From positions 1 through 52,413 of the forward strand of contig JAGBZD010000067.1 in NCBI GenBank assembly GCA_017628395.1: a DNA stretch of 52,413 bases. Reading direction: 5' to 3'. Below, piece after piece: positions 18,850 to 25,291 of this stretch. Positions within the stretch are counted from its first letter, which is position 1. Each line of letters starts with the position of its first letter. This stretch comes from Paludibacteraceae bacterium. GTDB taxonomy: Bacteria > Bacteroidota > Bacteroidia > Bacteroidales > Paludibacteraceae. A program made the position numbers and the translations under genes. The notes beneath the pieces are model-generated. The model made no database searches. It worked only from the letters and a program-made list of their open reading frames with translations, and was not told the origin of the DNA.

Positions 18850-18887
18850 CTTGCTTTTGTTCGCGGCTTTGCCGTGACAAAAGCAAG
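18850..18887. repeat. Second hairpin downstream of the VR
   Basis: A perfect 11-bp stem CTTGCTTTTGT (18850-18860)/ACAAAAGCAAG (18877-18887), with an inner CGGC/GCCG pairing around TTT. There is no T-tract. Confidence 0.7.
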
Positions 18888-18904
18888 CGGATTAGCAACT
18901 GAAA

Positions 18905-18939
18905 TTTCCTTTGTCCTCTTCGATAGGGGACAAAGGAAA
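18905..18939. repeat. Third hairpin downstream of the VR
   Basis: A perfect 12-bp stem TTTCCTTTGTCC (18905-18916)/GGACAAAGGAAA (18928-18939) with an 11-nt loop. Three strong hairpins thus fall within 142 nt of the end of the target gene. Confidence 0.7.
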
Positions 18940-19132
18940 CTCGCATAATGAGGTTAGGAGTGTATCGTTATCCAGAGTGTAAGTGACGACATTTCCGTAA
19001 TGGTCACTCATAGCGTGAAAATTAGTAAATCCAGCATTTCGCCCATTTGGGGTATATACAGAAGGAATCCGTTTCCTGAAGTCTGCTGTGGGATGCGTCC
19101 TGCAACATTCAATCCAAGAAATGCTAAATTCG
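18940..19132. other. Non-coding stretch between hairpins and template-like block
   Basis: 193 nt with stop codons in the forward frames and no gene I can support. In a standard DGR this region would carry accessory genes or spacer before the template. I see no motif in it. Confidence 0.5.
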
Positions 19133-19267
19133 CTTCCTGCCTGCTGCGGGCAACCGCAACGGCTCCAATGTGAACAATGTGCAGAACAACGGCAACTATT
19201 GGTCTGCCACTGAGAACAAAGCCGCCTACCGTGAACATCAGAGTGGTAACCGAGTGGTTTCGAAAGA
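19133..19267 (+). repeat. DGR template-repeat-like (TR) block, non-coding
   Basis: Positions 19133-19219 match the VR with offset 524 and no gap: 71 of 87 identical, with 12 of 16 differences at adenines in this copy. The block reads in frame as an Asn-rich peptide (NRNGSNVNNVQNN then GNYWSATEN), the classic AAY-rich template. No start codon or full gene supports translation. After 19219 the match to the VR stops, and the expected 3' homing segment is missing. The 3' part (19232-19267) is instead an exact copy of 36557-36592. Four non-A differences suggest this is a decayed or related template rather than a freshly used one. Confidence 0.75.
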
Positions 19268-19308
19268 TACCGCTGGCGAAATTGTCGCCCACGAGTAGGT
19301 TTTGGATA

Positions 19309-19352
19309 GGATATATCGGGTATGATGAGGGTATGATGAGCGTATGATGCAT
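19309..19352. repeat. 4 x 11-bp tandem repeat, core GTATGATGAGG
   Basis: Units GGATATATCGG, GTATGATGAGG, GTATGATGAGC and GTATGATGCAT in constant 11-nt phase. They lie where a DGR reverse transcriptase gene would usually begin. Confidence 0.8.
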
Positions 19353-19416
19353 GTGGTAAATGTGCGGTGGAAATGAATAAAAAGGGAACTATATATATGT
19401 TGACACTAAAACTAAA

Positions 19417-19490
19417 AACAACAAGAATTATTTATTAAAAAACAACTTAAACAACTTTCGCGCCAATCAACTTCCTGGCGCGACAAGGAA
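19417..19490. repeat. Intergenic hairpin element, copy A
   Basis: Copy A of a three-member family. A leader with repeated AACAACTT is followed by stem TCGCGCCA (19458-19465)/TGGCGCGA (19476-19483) around the loop ATCAACTTCC (19466-19475), then ACAAGGA. Copies B (20966-20991) and C (23793-23818) keep loop and leader but change the stem sequence on both sides. Confidence 0.75.
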
Positions 19491-19542
19491 AACAACACAT
19501 AGTGTCAATTGGTATATAAATCCCAATAAAAATACCAAAATA

Positions 19543-19574
19543 TTTGTATATATCAAATATAACTATTACCTTTG
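19543..19574 (+). promoter_or_regulatory. Promoter for the CoA-transferase gene
   Basis: TTTG (19543-19546), 20 nt spacing, TACCTTTG (19567-19574). Because transcription starts after 19574, the ATG at 19598 is the true start and an upstream in-frame ATG at 19544 cannot be used. Confidence 0.85.
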
Positions 19575-19597
19575 CAGCGAATTTAACCCATTATACC

Positions 19598-20890
19598 ATG
19601 CAATACCTATCTCCAATTGAGGCAGTGCGCCTCGTGAAATCAGGCGACACGATTGTCGTACAAGGTTCAACCTCGATACCTATGGTACTTTTGCGCGCCC
19701 TTACGGAACGCGCAAACGAACTGCGCGATGTGAAAATCATATCGGGTTTTGGCGTGCATCCCGAAGAAGCACCCTATGCCAAAAAAGAACTCATGGACTC
19801 GTTCCGTGCGCTGAATATCTTTGTACCTAACAACCTGCGTCGCGCCATGCGAGAGGGCGTGGCAGACACTATCCCATGTTTCTTGGGCGAAGTGCCATTT
19901 CTCTTCCGTAGCGGACAAGTGCCTGTGGATGTGGCATTTCTGAATGTGAGCGAACCTGATGAGAATGGTTATTGCTCCTACGGTATCTCTGCCGACATCG
20001 CTTTCTCGGGTGCTGAATGTGCGAAGACGATCATTGCACAAGTAAACAAATACATGCCACGCACCTTTGGTGACCCCGTGATACATGTCAGTCAGATTGC
20101 AGCCATGTGCCGTGGCGATGAACCACTCATTGAAGTGCCCACTCCTGTGCCCAGCGAGATCGAAACACGCATAGGAAACTTCATCGCCAACGAGATTCCT
20201 GATGGCGCAACCTTGCAGATAGGTGTGGGTGGCATACCCAATGCCGTTATCAACGCACTGAGCGGACATCAGCATTTGGGATTGCATACAGAGGCGATAA
20301 CCGATGGTGTGTTGCCATTGATAGAGAAGGGGATTATTGACAACTCGCTGAAGAAGATTTATCCGGGTAAATCGCTTGGTAGTCTGGTACTTGGTTCGAA
20401 GCATTTGTACGAATACATGGATAATAACCCAGACTTCGTTATTCGCGATGTAGCGTTCACCAATGACCCGCAAAACATCCGTCAGAACCCCAAAGCGATG
20501 GCTATCAATTCGGCTGTGGAAGTGGATTTGACAGGACAGATTTGTGCCGACTCAATCGGCGAAACAATCATTTCGGGCGTGGGCGGACAGCATGACTTTA
20601 TGTACGGCGCTGCGCTCTCAGAAGGCGGCAAATGCTTTATTGCGTTGCCCAGTATGACCAGTAAGGGGCAAAGTAAGATTGTGGCTAACTTGGCACCTGG
20701 TGCAGGTGTGGTGACAACACGCTTCCAAGCACAGTATATAGCCACCGAACATGGTATCGTCTATTTGCGCAACTTGCCATTGGCGGAACGCGCCAAAGCA
20801 CTCATCAGCATAGCAGACCCATCAGTGAGAGAGGAACTGGAGCGAGCAGCTGTGAAGCGGTTTGGAATAGGGTTCCTGAGACTGAAATGA
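19598..20890 (+). CDS. Acetyl-CoA hydrolase/CoA-transferase family protein
   Basis: A 430-aa class I CoA-transferase of the 4-hydroxybutyrate/butyryl-CoA:acetate or succinyl-CoA:acetate type. Features are GDTIVVQGSTSIP at the N-terminus, a GVGGIPNAVI glycine loop near residue 205, and NSAVEVDLTGQ followed by SGVGGQHDF, which contains the Glu expected to form the glutamyl-CoA intermediate. LPSMTSKGQSKIV and ATEHGIVYLR are also typical. It likely interconverts acetate and an acyl-CoA in fermentation; the exact acyl substrate cannot be read. It is flanked by hairpin elements A and B and followed by a terminator at 21016-21040. Confidence 0.92.
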   Translation: MQYLSPIEAVRLVKSGDTIVVQGSTSIPMVLLRALTERANELRDVKIISGFGVHPEEAPYAKKELMDSFRALNIFVPNNLRRAMREGVADTIPCFLGEVPFLFRSGQVPVDVAFLNVSEPDENGYCSYGISADIAFSGAECAKTIIAQVNKYMPRTFGDPVIHVSQIAAMCRGDEPLIEVPTPVPSEIETRIGNFIANEIPDGATLQIGVGGIPNAVINALSGHQHLGLHTEAITDGVLPLIEKGIIDNSLKKIYPGKSLGSLVLGSKHLYEYMDNNPDFVIRDVAFTNDPQNIRQNPKAMAINSAVEVDLTGQICADSIGETIISGVGGQHDFMYGAALSEGGKCFIALPSMTSKGQSKIVANLAPGAGVVTTRFQAQYIATEHGIVYLRNLPLAERAKALISIADPSVREELERAAVKRFGIGFLRLK

Positions 20891-20910
20891 GGGGGGAACT
20901 GACCCTACAA

Positions 20911-20996
20911 GAAAACAACACGAATTATTGAAATCAACAACTTAAACAACTTAATCCAACAACTTCCGCTCGCATCAACTTCCGCGAGCGGCAAGG
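20911..20996. repeat. Intergenic hairpin element, copy B
   Basis: A leader shared with copy A (AACAAC, GAATTATT, then repeated AACAACTT), stem CCGCTCGC (20966-20973)/GCGAGCGG (20984-20991), and an ATCAACTTCC loop identical to copy A, then GCAAGGA. The stem shares almost no sequence with copies A and C but pairs perfectly. Confidence 0.75.
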
Positions 20997-21015
20997 AGTA
21001 TGTAAATCTGAATAA

Positions 21016-21042
21016 AAAATAGGGCGTTGTGCCCTATTTTTT
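21016..21042. terminator. Terminator after the CoA-transferase gene
   Basis: A 10-bp stem AAAATAGGGC (21016-21025)/GCCCTATTTT (21031-21040) with a GTTGT loop and a T-run after it. It also faces the convergent S41 protease gene. Confidence 0.85.
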
Positions 21043-21082
21043 ATTGGATAATATGGGTAATGGACGGCGTTCCGCCTATAGG

Positions 21083-22630
21083 TTATTGGCGCGAGATCTC
21101 ATCGATGGCGCGCTTGAGTTCTTTGTCGTAGCGCAAGAAGTAAGCATAATAGCCACGATGATAGTAATAGCGTTTGACAATCTCGCCGCCCAGCAGTTCT
21201 TCTACTTCTTCGCGATTGCGCTGAATAGCCGCACGATAGTCCACTGTCAGACGGGGCTTGAACGCCTCTAAATCAGCCAGCAGGGTGGAATCCAAATCTT
21301 CTTGCTTAGCCATCTTGATGAGTTCGCCTAAATGGCGTCCCGTTTCGGTTTCGTAGGAGAATTGCTTTTCATCCAAGAACTGGCAAAAATCCTCTAAGTC
21401 GCTGTCGGTGAGTTGGAAATCTTGGGCAGGTGCGATGGTAGGATGTTGGCGATAGTAGCGATTGGCATAGTCGAAGAACATATGGTCGCGGTAGAGGTTA
21501 TAGGTGATGTCCAATTTGGCTGAATCGGTAAGCACCACATCGGGTAGGATACCGCCTGCGGTGTCGCGGTGCAGCTGGTGTCCGCGTTGGCGTTCAGCAT
21601 AGTCGATGGCTTGGATACAACGACCAGAAGGCAGGTAGTATTTGGAGGTTGTCACCTTGAGGTGTCCGCCAAAAGCGATCGGGCGGATATTTTGCACCAG
21701 TCCTTTTCCGAAAGTGCGTTCGCCCACGATAGTAGCGCGTCCTAAGTCTTGCAAAGCACCCGCTACAATCTCGCTGGCAGAAGCAGACTGCCCATTTACC
21801 AATACGACCAATGGCATATTGGGAAAAATGGGAGATGTCTCTGTTGTGTAGCTATGGTTGCTGCGCTCTGTCTTACCTTTGGTGGCTACAACCTCCGTGC
21901 CTTTAGGAACGAAAAAACCAACAATCTGTATTGCTTCATCAATGATTCCACCACCATTGCCGCGAAGGTCGATGATGAGGCGTTTAATATTATTGGTTTG
22001 TACCATTTGATCCAAAGCCGCAAGGAACTCTTGTGCCGAATTAGAGGTAAATTCGCTGAAAAGAATATAGCCAATGGAGTCTTGTAATACCGTAGCATAA
22101 CTAACTGCTGGCAGATGAATGTCGCGGCGCGTTACTTGCTTGGTAATCAGTTGGCTATCACGCTCTAATACGATTTCAATAGTCGTACCCGCTTTGCCTC
22201 GTAAGTGGTCGGATACCTCTTTTGTATTCTTGCCTTGGCAATCAAAACCATCCACCTTGACGAAGCGGTCGCCGGGCAACATTCCGCTTTGCTGAGCAGG
22301 CATGCCTTCGTACAATTCGTTGACGAAAACATTGCTGTCGCGGTACATAATGATACTGCCCACACCGCCATACTTGCCTTGCGTCATACGGCGCAACTCA
22401 TCGTCCTCACGCTTGGGGATATACATGGTGTAAGGATCTACTTTGTGGAGCATGTAGTTGATGCTCGTTTCGATGAGGTCGTCGTAGTTGAGGGTATCCA
22501 CATAGTTGATGTCCAACTGACGCATGACATCGGTGTAGATAGTCAGGTTCTTATCTATACGGGTCGTCTGCGTTTCTGCTAACAGATTGATGGTGAGCAG
22601 AAGAAAGGGTATGATGAGTAGTTTTTTCAT
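21083..22630 (-). CDS. S41-family C-terminal processing protease (CtpA/Prc type)
   Basis: A 515-aa exported serine protease. A signal peptide covers residues 1-18; a PDZ domain at about 80-165 includes GSIIMYRDSNV and GMPAQQSGMLPGDRF. The tail-specific-protease core carries the nucleophile Ser in NGQSASASEIV (about 281-285) and the catalytic Lys in GERTFGKGLVQ (about 308). It probably acts in the periplasm on misfolded or C-terminally tagged proteins. coaD lies 54 nt upstream on the same strand; the yigZ-like gene, coaD and this gene look like one unit. Confidence 0.93.
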   Translation of the reverse strand: MKKLLIIPFLLLTINLLAETQTTRIDKNLTIYTDVMRQLDINYVDTLNYDDLIETSINYMLHKVDPYTMYIPKREDDELRRMTQGKYGGVGSIIMYRDSNVFVNELYEGMPAQQSGMLPGDRFVKVDGFDCQGKNTKEVSDHLRGKAGTTIEIVLERDSQLITKQVTRRDIHLPAVSYATVLQDSIGYILFSEFTSNSAQEFLAALDQMVQTNNIKRLIIDLRGNGGGIIDEAIQIVGFFVPKGTEVVATKGKTERSNHSYTTETSPIFPNMPLVVLVNGQSASASEIVAGALQDLGRATIVGERTFGKGLVQNIRPIAFGGHLKVTTSKYYLPSGRCIQAIDYAERQRGHQLHRDTAGGILPDVVLTDSAKLDITYNLYRDHMFFDYANRYYRQHPTIAPAQDFQLTDSDLEDFCQFLDEKQFSYETETGRHLGELIKMAKQEDLDSTLLADLEAFKPRLTVDYRAAIQRNREEVEELLGGEIVKRYYYHRGYYAYFLRYDKELKRAIDEISRQ

Positions 22631-22647
22631 TGTTCTATAAAGGGGAG

Positions 22648-22683
22648 TAAGGACATTAAGGTCGTTAAGGACTTTAAGGTCAG
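22648..22683. repeat. 4 x 9-bp tandem repeat TAAGGWCNN
   Basis: TAAGGACAT, TAAGGTCGT, TAAGGACTT and TAAGGTCAG in tandem, alternating A and T at position 6. It fills the gap between the S41 protease gene and coaD and ends 2 nt from the coaD stop codon. Confidence 0.85.
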
Positions 22684-22684
22684 A

Positions 22685-23122
22685 TTAGGGTAAATACTGC
22701 GATATGTCTTTGCCGTGGGAGTGCAGGTCGCGCACGAGGGTAGAGGAGATATGTGCATACTCGGGACGGGTGTAGAGGAGTACGGTCTCAATGCCCGATA
22801 GTTGTTTGTTGGCTTCGGCTATATTGCGCTCGTACTCAAAATCAAGGGTAGAGCGTACTCCGCGCAGGATAAACTGGGCATTGTGTTGTGTTGCAAAATC
22901 GACGGTTAAGCCATCATATACTTCCACACGCACGCGTGGTTCGTTATCATATATGCGCTGGATAGCAGCCAAACGCTCGCAGAGCGGGAAGGTCTCGCGT
23001 TTGGTATAGTTGTGCCCAATGCCGATAATAATCTCGTCAAAGAGATTTAGGGCACGCAGCACAATATCGTGATGCCCTATGGTAAAGGGATCAAATGATC
23101 CCGGAAAGATAGCAATTCTCAT
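22685..23122 (-). CDS. coaD: Phosphopantetheine adenylyltransferase
   Basis: A 145-aa CoaD that transfers AMP from ATP to 4'-phosphopantetheine in coenzyme A synthesis. The nucleotidyltransferase motif FPGSFDPFTIGH (residues 6-17; TIGH is the T/HxGH motif), RGVRSTLDFEYE and the C-terminal ISSTLVRDL (ISSTxxR motif) are all present. Length is slightly short but complete. Its start overlaps the stop of the YigZ-like gene by 4 nt (ATGA), so it is translationally coupled. Confidence 0.97.
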   Translation of the reverse strand: MRIAIFPGSFDPFTIGHHDIVLRALNLFDEIIIGIGHNYTKRETFPLCERLAAIQRIYDNEPRVRVEVYDGLTVDFATQHNAQFILRGVRSTLDFEYERNIAEANKQLSGIETVLLYTRPEYAHISSTLVRDLHSHGKDISQYLP

Positions 23123-23505
23123 ATTATTTCTGCGTTTTTAAGTGCTTCTTTGGTGGCTTCGCGATAGGCGACCATCAGTCCGCCTGTGCCGAGCAAGGTG
23201 CCGCCGAAATAGCGCACTACTACTACGAGGATGTTGTCCAATTTCTGTGCATCAATGCTGCGAAGAATAGGCATACCCGCTGTGCCGTGGGGTTCGCCAT
23301 CATCTTTGGTGCGCCATAGATTTTCGCCCAAGCGATAGGCATAGCACACATGGCGGGCATCGTGGTATTTCTTCTTGTACCACGCGATGCGTGCTTTGGC
23401 TTCATCCTCATTGGCAATGGGTTCGGCAAAAGCGAGGAACTTGCTTCCGCGGTCCTTGAAGATGCCTTTGGCGAGGCCAGTTATGGTAGATTTCGTTTCG
23501 GACAT
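23119..23505 (-). CDS. YigZ/IMPACT (UPF0029) family protein, short form
   Basis: A 128-aa protein carrying only the N-terminal UPF0029 domain: SKFLAFAEPI, ARHVCYAYRLG, DDGEPHGTAGMPIL, VVVVRYFGGTLLGTGGL. YigZ proteins are usually ~200 aa with a second C-terminal domain that is absent here. The stop falls within the coaD start overlap, so the short form is natural rather than a frameshift seen in this window. Function is not established; relatives are linked to translation control. It has its own promoter, divergent from the 40-aa gene. Confidence 0.9.
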   Translation of the reverse strand: MSETKSTITGLAKGIFKDRGSKFLAFAEPIANEDEAKARIAWYKKKYHDARHVCYAYRLGENLWRTKDDGEPHGTAGMPILRSIDAQKLDNILVVVVRYFGGTLLGTGGLMVAYREATKEALKNAEII

Positions 23506-23530
23506 AATAAGTCAAAATACAATTTGCTTG

Positions 23531-23561
23531 CAAAGGTACAAAAAAAAATACAATTTTGCAA
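23531..23561 (-). promoter_or_regulatory. Promoter for the yigZ-coaD-S41 unit
   Basis: The minus strand reads TTGC (23558-23561), 19 nt spacing, TACCTTTG (23531-23538). Confidence 0.75.
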
Positions 23562-23577
23562 ATATGTGCGAAATAAC

Positions 23578-23608
23578 TTGCATATATGCAGTTTTTTTTG
23601 TACCTTTG
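23578..23608 (+). promoter_or_regulatory. Promoter for the 40-aa gene
   Basis: TTGC (23578-23581), 19 nt spacing, TACCTTTG (23601-23608), 32 nt before the ATG at 23641. It is divergent from the yigZ promoter. Confidence 0.8.
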
Positions 23609-23640
23609 CAGCATATTTAACCACAAAATTTATACCAACT

Positions 23641-23763
23641 ATGATTGTACATGTAGCAACGAGTAAGCATCAGCGTGCGCCTAAGAAAGATGGCAAGCCA
23701 CCTGTGCCAGGACGGTTGTGCGACTTTGTGCGGAAGGAGTTGGCGAAAGCTGCTAAAGAATAA
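23641..23763 (+). CDS. Small basic protein of unknown function (40 aa)
   Basis: A 40-aa ORF with its own consensus promoter 32 nt upstream. The protein has two parts: a Lys/Arg/Pro-rich segment (SKHQRAPKKDGKPPVPGR) and an amphipathic helix (LCDFVRKELAKAAKE). There is no signal peptide or membrane segment, and it is strongly basic. I do not recognise a family. The frame is open further upstream, antisense to the YigZ gene, but the promoter position fixes the start at 23641. The dedicated promoter and sensible composition make it a likely real gene, perhaps nucleic-acid or ribosome associated (speculative). Confidence 0.65.
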   Translation: MIVHVATSKHQRAPKKDGKPPVPGRLCDFVRKELAKAAKE

Positions 23764-23773
23764 TATATATCTA

Positions 23774-23818
23774 AAAACAACGCCAACAACTTGCGCGGCA
23801 ATCAACATCCTGCCGCGC
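23774..23818. repeat. Intergenic hairpin element, copy C
   Basis: CAACAACTT leader, stem GCGCGGCA (23793-23800)/TGCCGCGC (23811-23818), loop ATCAACATCC (one base different from copies A and B). It begins 10 nt after the 40-aa gene and could serve as its terminator, although no T-run follows. Confidence 0.75.
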
Positions 23819-23879
23819 TTATGATTAGCATTAAATCTTACGGAGAAAGTATGGAGAAATCTTGGTATTCCTTCAGTGA

Positions 23880-23962
23880 GGTTTCAATCAGATTCCAATC
23901 AGGTTCCAATGAGGTTCCAATGGAGATAGGGGGCAAGTGAGGGGCAAATAACGGGCAAGAAG
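23880..23962. repeat. Two adjacent 11-bp tandem repeat blocks
   Basis: Block 1 (23880-23923): GGTTTCAATCA, GATTCCAATCA, GGTTCCAATGA, GGTTCCAATGG. Block 2 (23930-23962): GGGGCAAGTGA, GGGGCAAATAA, CGGGCAAGAAG. Both keep an 11-nt period. A block very similar to block 2 occurs at 36459-36488. Confidence 0.8.
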
Positions 23963-24031
23963 AGAAGGATATGCAAAAAAAAATTGTGAAGAATTAGAAT
24001 ATATATATTTACCAAATAAATTAACAAAAAT

Positions 24032-25123
24032 ATGCGTAAGATAGTTTACATACTTTTTCTTTTATTGCCATTGCAACACATAGTGGCAGCCGACAAGGCA
24101 CCACTATATATCCTTGACGGGCAATATATAGAGCAACAGGGAGAAAAAGAAGTAGAAAAAATCTCTCCCAAAGATATAGCAACAATTGAAACTATTGATT
24201 CTGCGACAGCTGTTAGCATTTATGGCGAGCGAGCGTCTGGCGGAGCGGTAGTGGTTCGGACAAAGAAGTTTGAAGATAAACACTACAAAAAAGAGCAACC
24301 ACATCATAACAACGAGTACACGAATAAACACCGAAAAAGTTCCCATAACGGTAGAGAAATAATGGCAATTATTATTATAGCTATTTTATCGTTTCCGTTA
24401 TCTAAATTGCTCGTTAAATGGCAGACTAAATGTCGGTTGTACTTAGAGGAAAAACATATTATAAAGCCGAAATCATTGCCATCCTATCTTAATAATGCTG
24501 AAAGTGTGCAGTTTAAAGCGACAAGTAGCTTCGCATACTACATATGGCCTATTTTACTAATTCTGTTGTTCATATTTTTTACTTACATGATATTCTCCTT
24601 TCTGGTGCCAGATATGTTAACCCACAAAGTAGATGGGGGGGATATTCTAATGATTGTTATTTTCTCTTGGTTAGACATACTCTTTTTATTGGGTGCTATT
24701 GCACTTGCAATGTATTATAAATGGCATCTAACTATTGACGAGAAAGGTATCCGCGGAATGTATATTGATTATAATCGAGGAATATTCTTTCCAAAATTTA
24801 CAAAAGTAAATATCCGATGGAAAGATGTTTCATCCGCAGAATTAGTTCACACATGGATAGGACGAGCAGCAATTGCAGGCTTGGCTATATTCTACAAATC
24901 AGCACCAGACACTCCGAAAGAAATCATCAATATCAACCTCTTTTCGAGCAAAAAAATAATTGATAGTGCCAACTATTTTTATGCGCTACACCAAGAGCAC
25001 AACACGCTTGAAACCAAAGAGTTAATGGAATCATACCAACACAATGATGATGAAAAGTTCATGTTGTTTATGTATGCTATATCAAGTATAATACTTTTAG
25101 CAATTTATTTTGTTATTTTTTAG
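24032..25123 (+). CDS. Membrane protein with TonB-plug-like N-terminus and PH-like segment
   Basis: A 363-aa protein that I cannot assign to a family. Signal peptide 1-20. Residues 24-80 (PLYILDG, then IATIETIDSATAVSIYGERASGGAVVVRTKK) match the short plug-like motif of SusC/TonB-dependent receptors (LDG, I..IE.L...AA.IYG.RA.GGV..I.TK), but no barrel follows. A His/Lys-rich linker comes next, then transmembrane helices at about 110-127, 169-192, 204-229 and 344-362. Residues 230-325 between the last two (WHLTIDEKGIRGMY, then VNIRWKDVSSAEL) look like a bacterial PH-like domain. AT-rich, with no operon partner. Confidence 0.75.
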   Translation: MRKIVYILFLLLPLQHIVAADKAPLYILDGQYIEQQGEKEVEKISPKDIATIETIDSATAVSIYGERASGGAVVVRTKKFEDKHYKKEQPHHNNEYTNKHRKSSHNGREIMAIIIIAILSFPLSKLLVKWQTKCRLYLEEKHIIKPKSLPSYLNNAESVQFKATSSFAYYIWPILLILLFIFFTYMIFSFLVPDMLTHKVDGGDILMIVIFSWLDILFLLGAIALAMYYKWHLTIDEKGIRGMYIDYNRGIFFPKFTKVNIRWKDVSSAELVHTWIGRAAIAGLAIFYKSAPDTPKEIININLFSSKKIIDSANYFYALHQEHNTLETKELMESYQHNDDEKFMLFMYAISSIILLAIYFVIF

Positions 25124-25222
25124 TCTATTGTTGAAATTTACGAGAAGAACATAGAATACTATGAGAAATGAGTATTATAAAAATGAGTTGAGAAAAATAT
25201 TTTACTAAAAAACACACATAAC

Positions 25223-25253
25223 TTGCGTATTTGCATTTTTTGTTGTAACTTTG
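25223..25253 (+). promoter_or_regulatory. Promoter for gcvP
   Basis: TTGC (25223-25226), 19 nt spacing, TAACTTTG (25246-25253), 38 nt before the GTG start of gcvP. Confidence 0.8.
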
Positions 25254-25291
25254 TAGCCCGAAATAAGTATAATCATTAAAAACAATATATT

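Noticed and set aside
19008..19352. A 114-aa open frame on the minus strand across the template-like block
   Set aside because: It is the antisense of the TR-like sequence, has no promoter, and its composition mirrors the AAY-rich sense strand. The same antisense motif recurs at 36447-36689 only because the 36-nt repeat is shared.
19458..19483. Hairpin elements A-C considered as integron attC sites
   Set aside because: The characteristic RYYYAAC/GTTRRRY boxes are not found at the expected ends, and no integrase gene is in the window.
19300..19597. Search for a reverse transcriptase gene beside the template
   Set aside because: No open frame or RT motif (such as a YxDD segment) was found between 19219 and the CoA-transferase gene on either strand, nor in any protein of the window.
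23350..23640. Upstream extension of the 40-aa gene frame
   Set aside because: It is antisense to the YigZ-like gene and lies upstream of the promoter at 23578-23608.
23880..23962. Tandem 11-bp arrays considered as CRISPR arrays
   Set aside because: Units are contiguous and degenerate, without spacers of constant length, and no cas gene is present.
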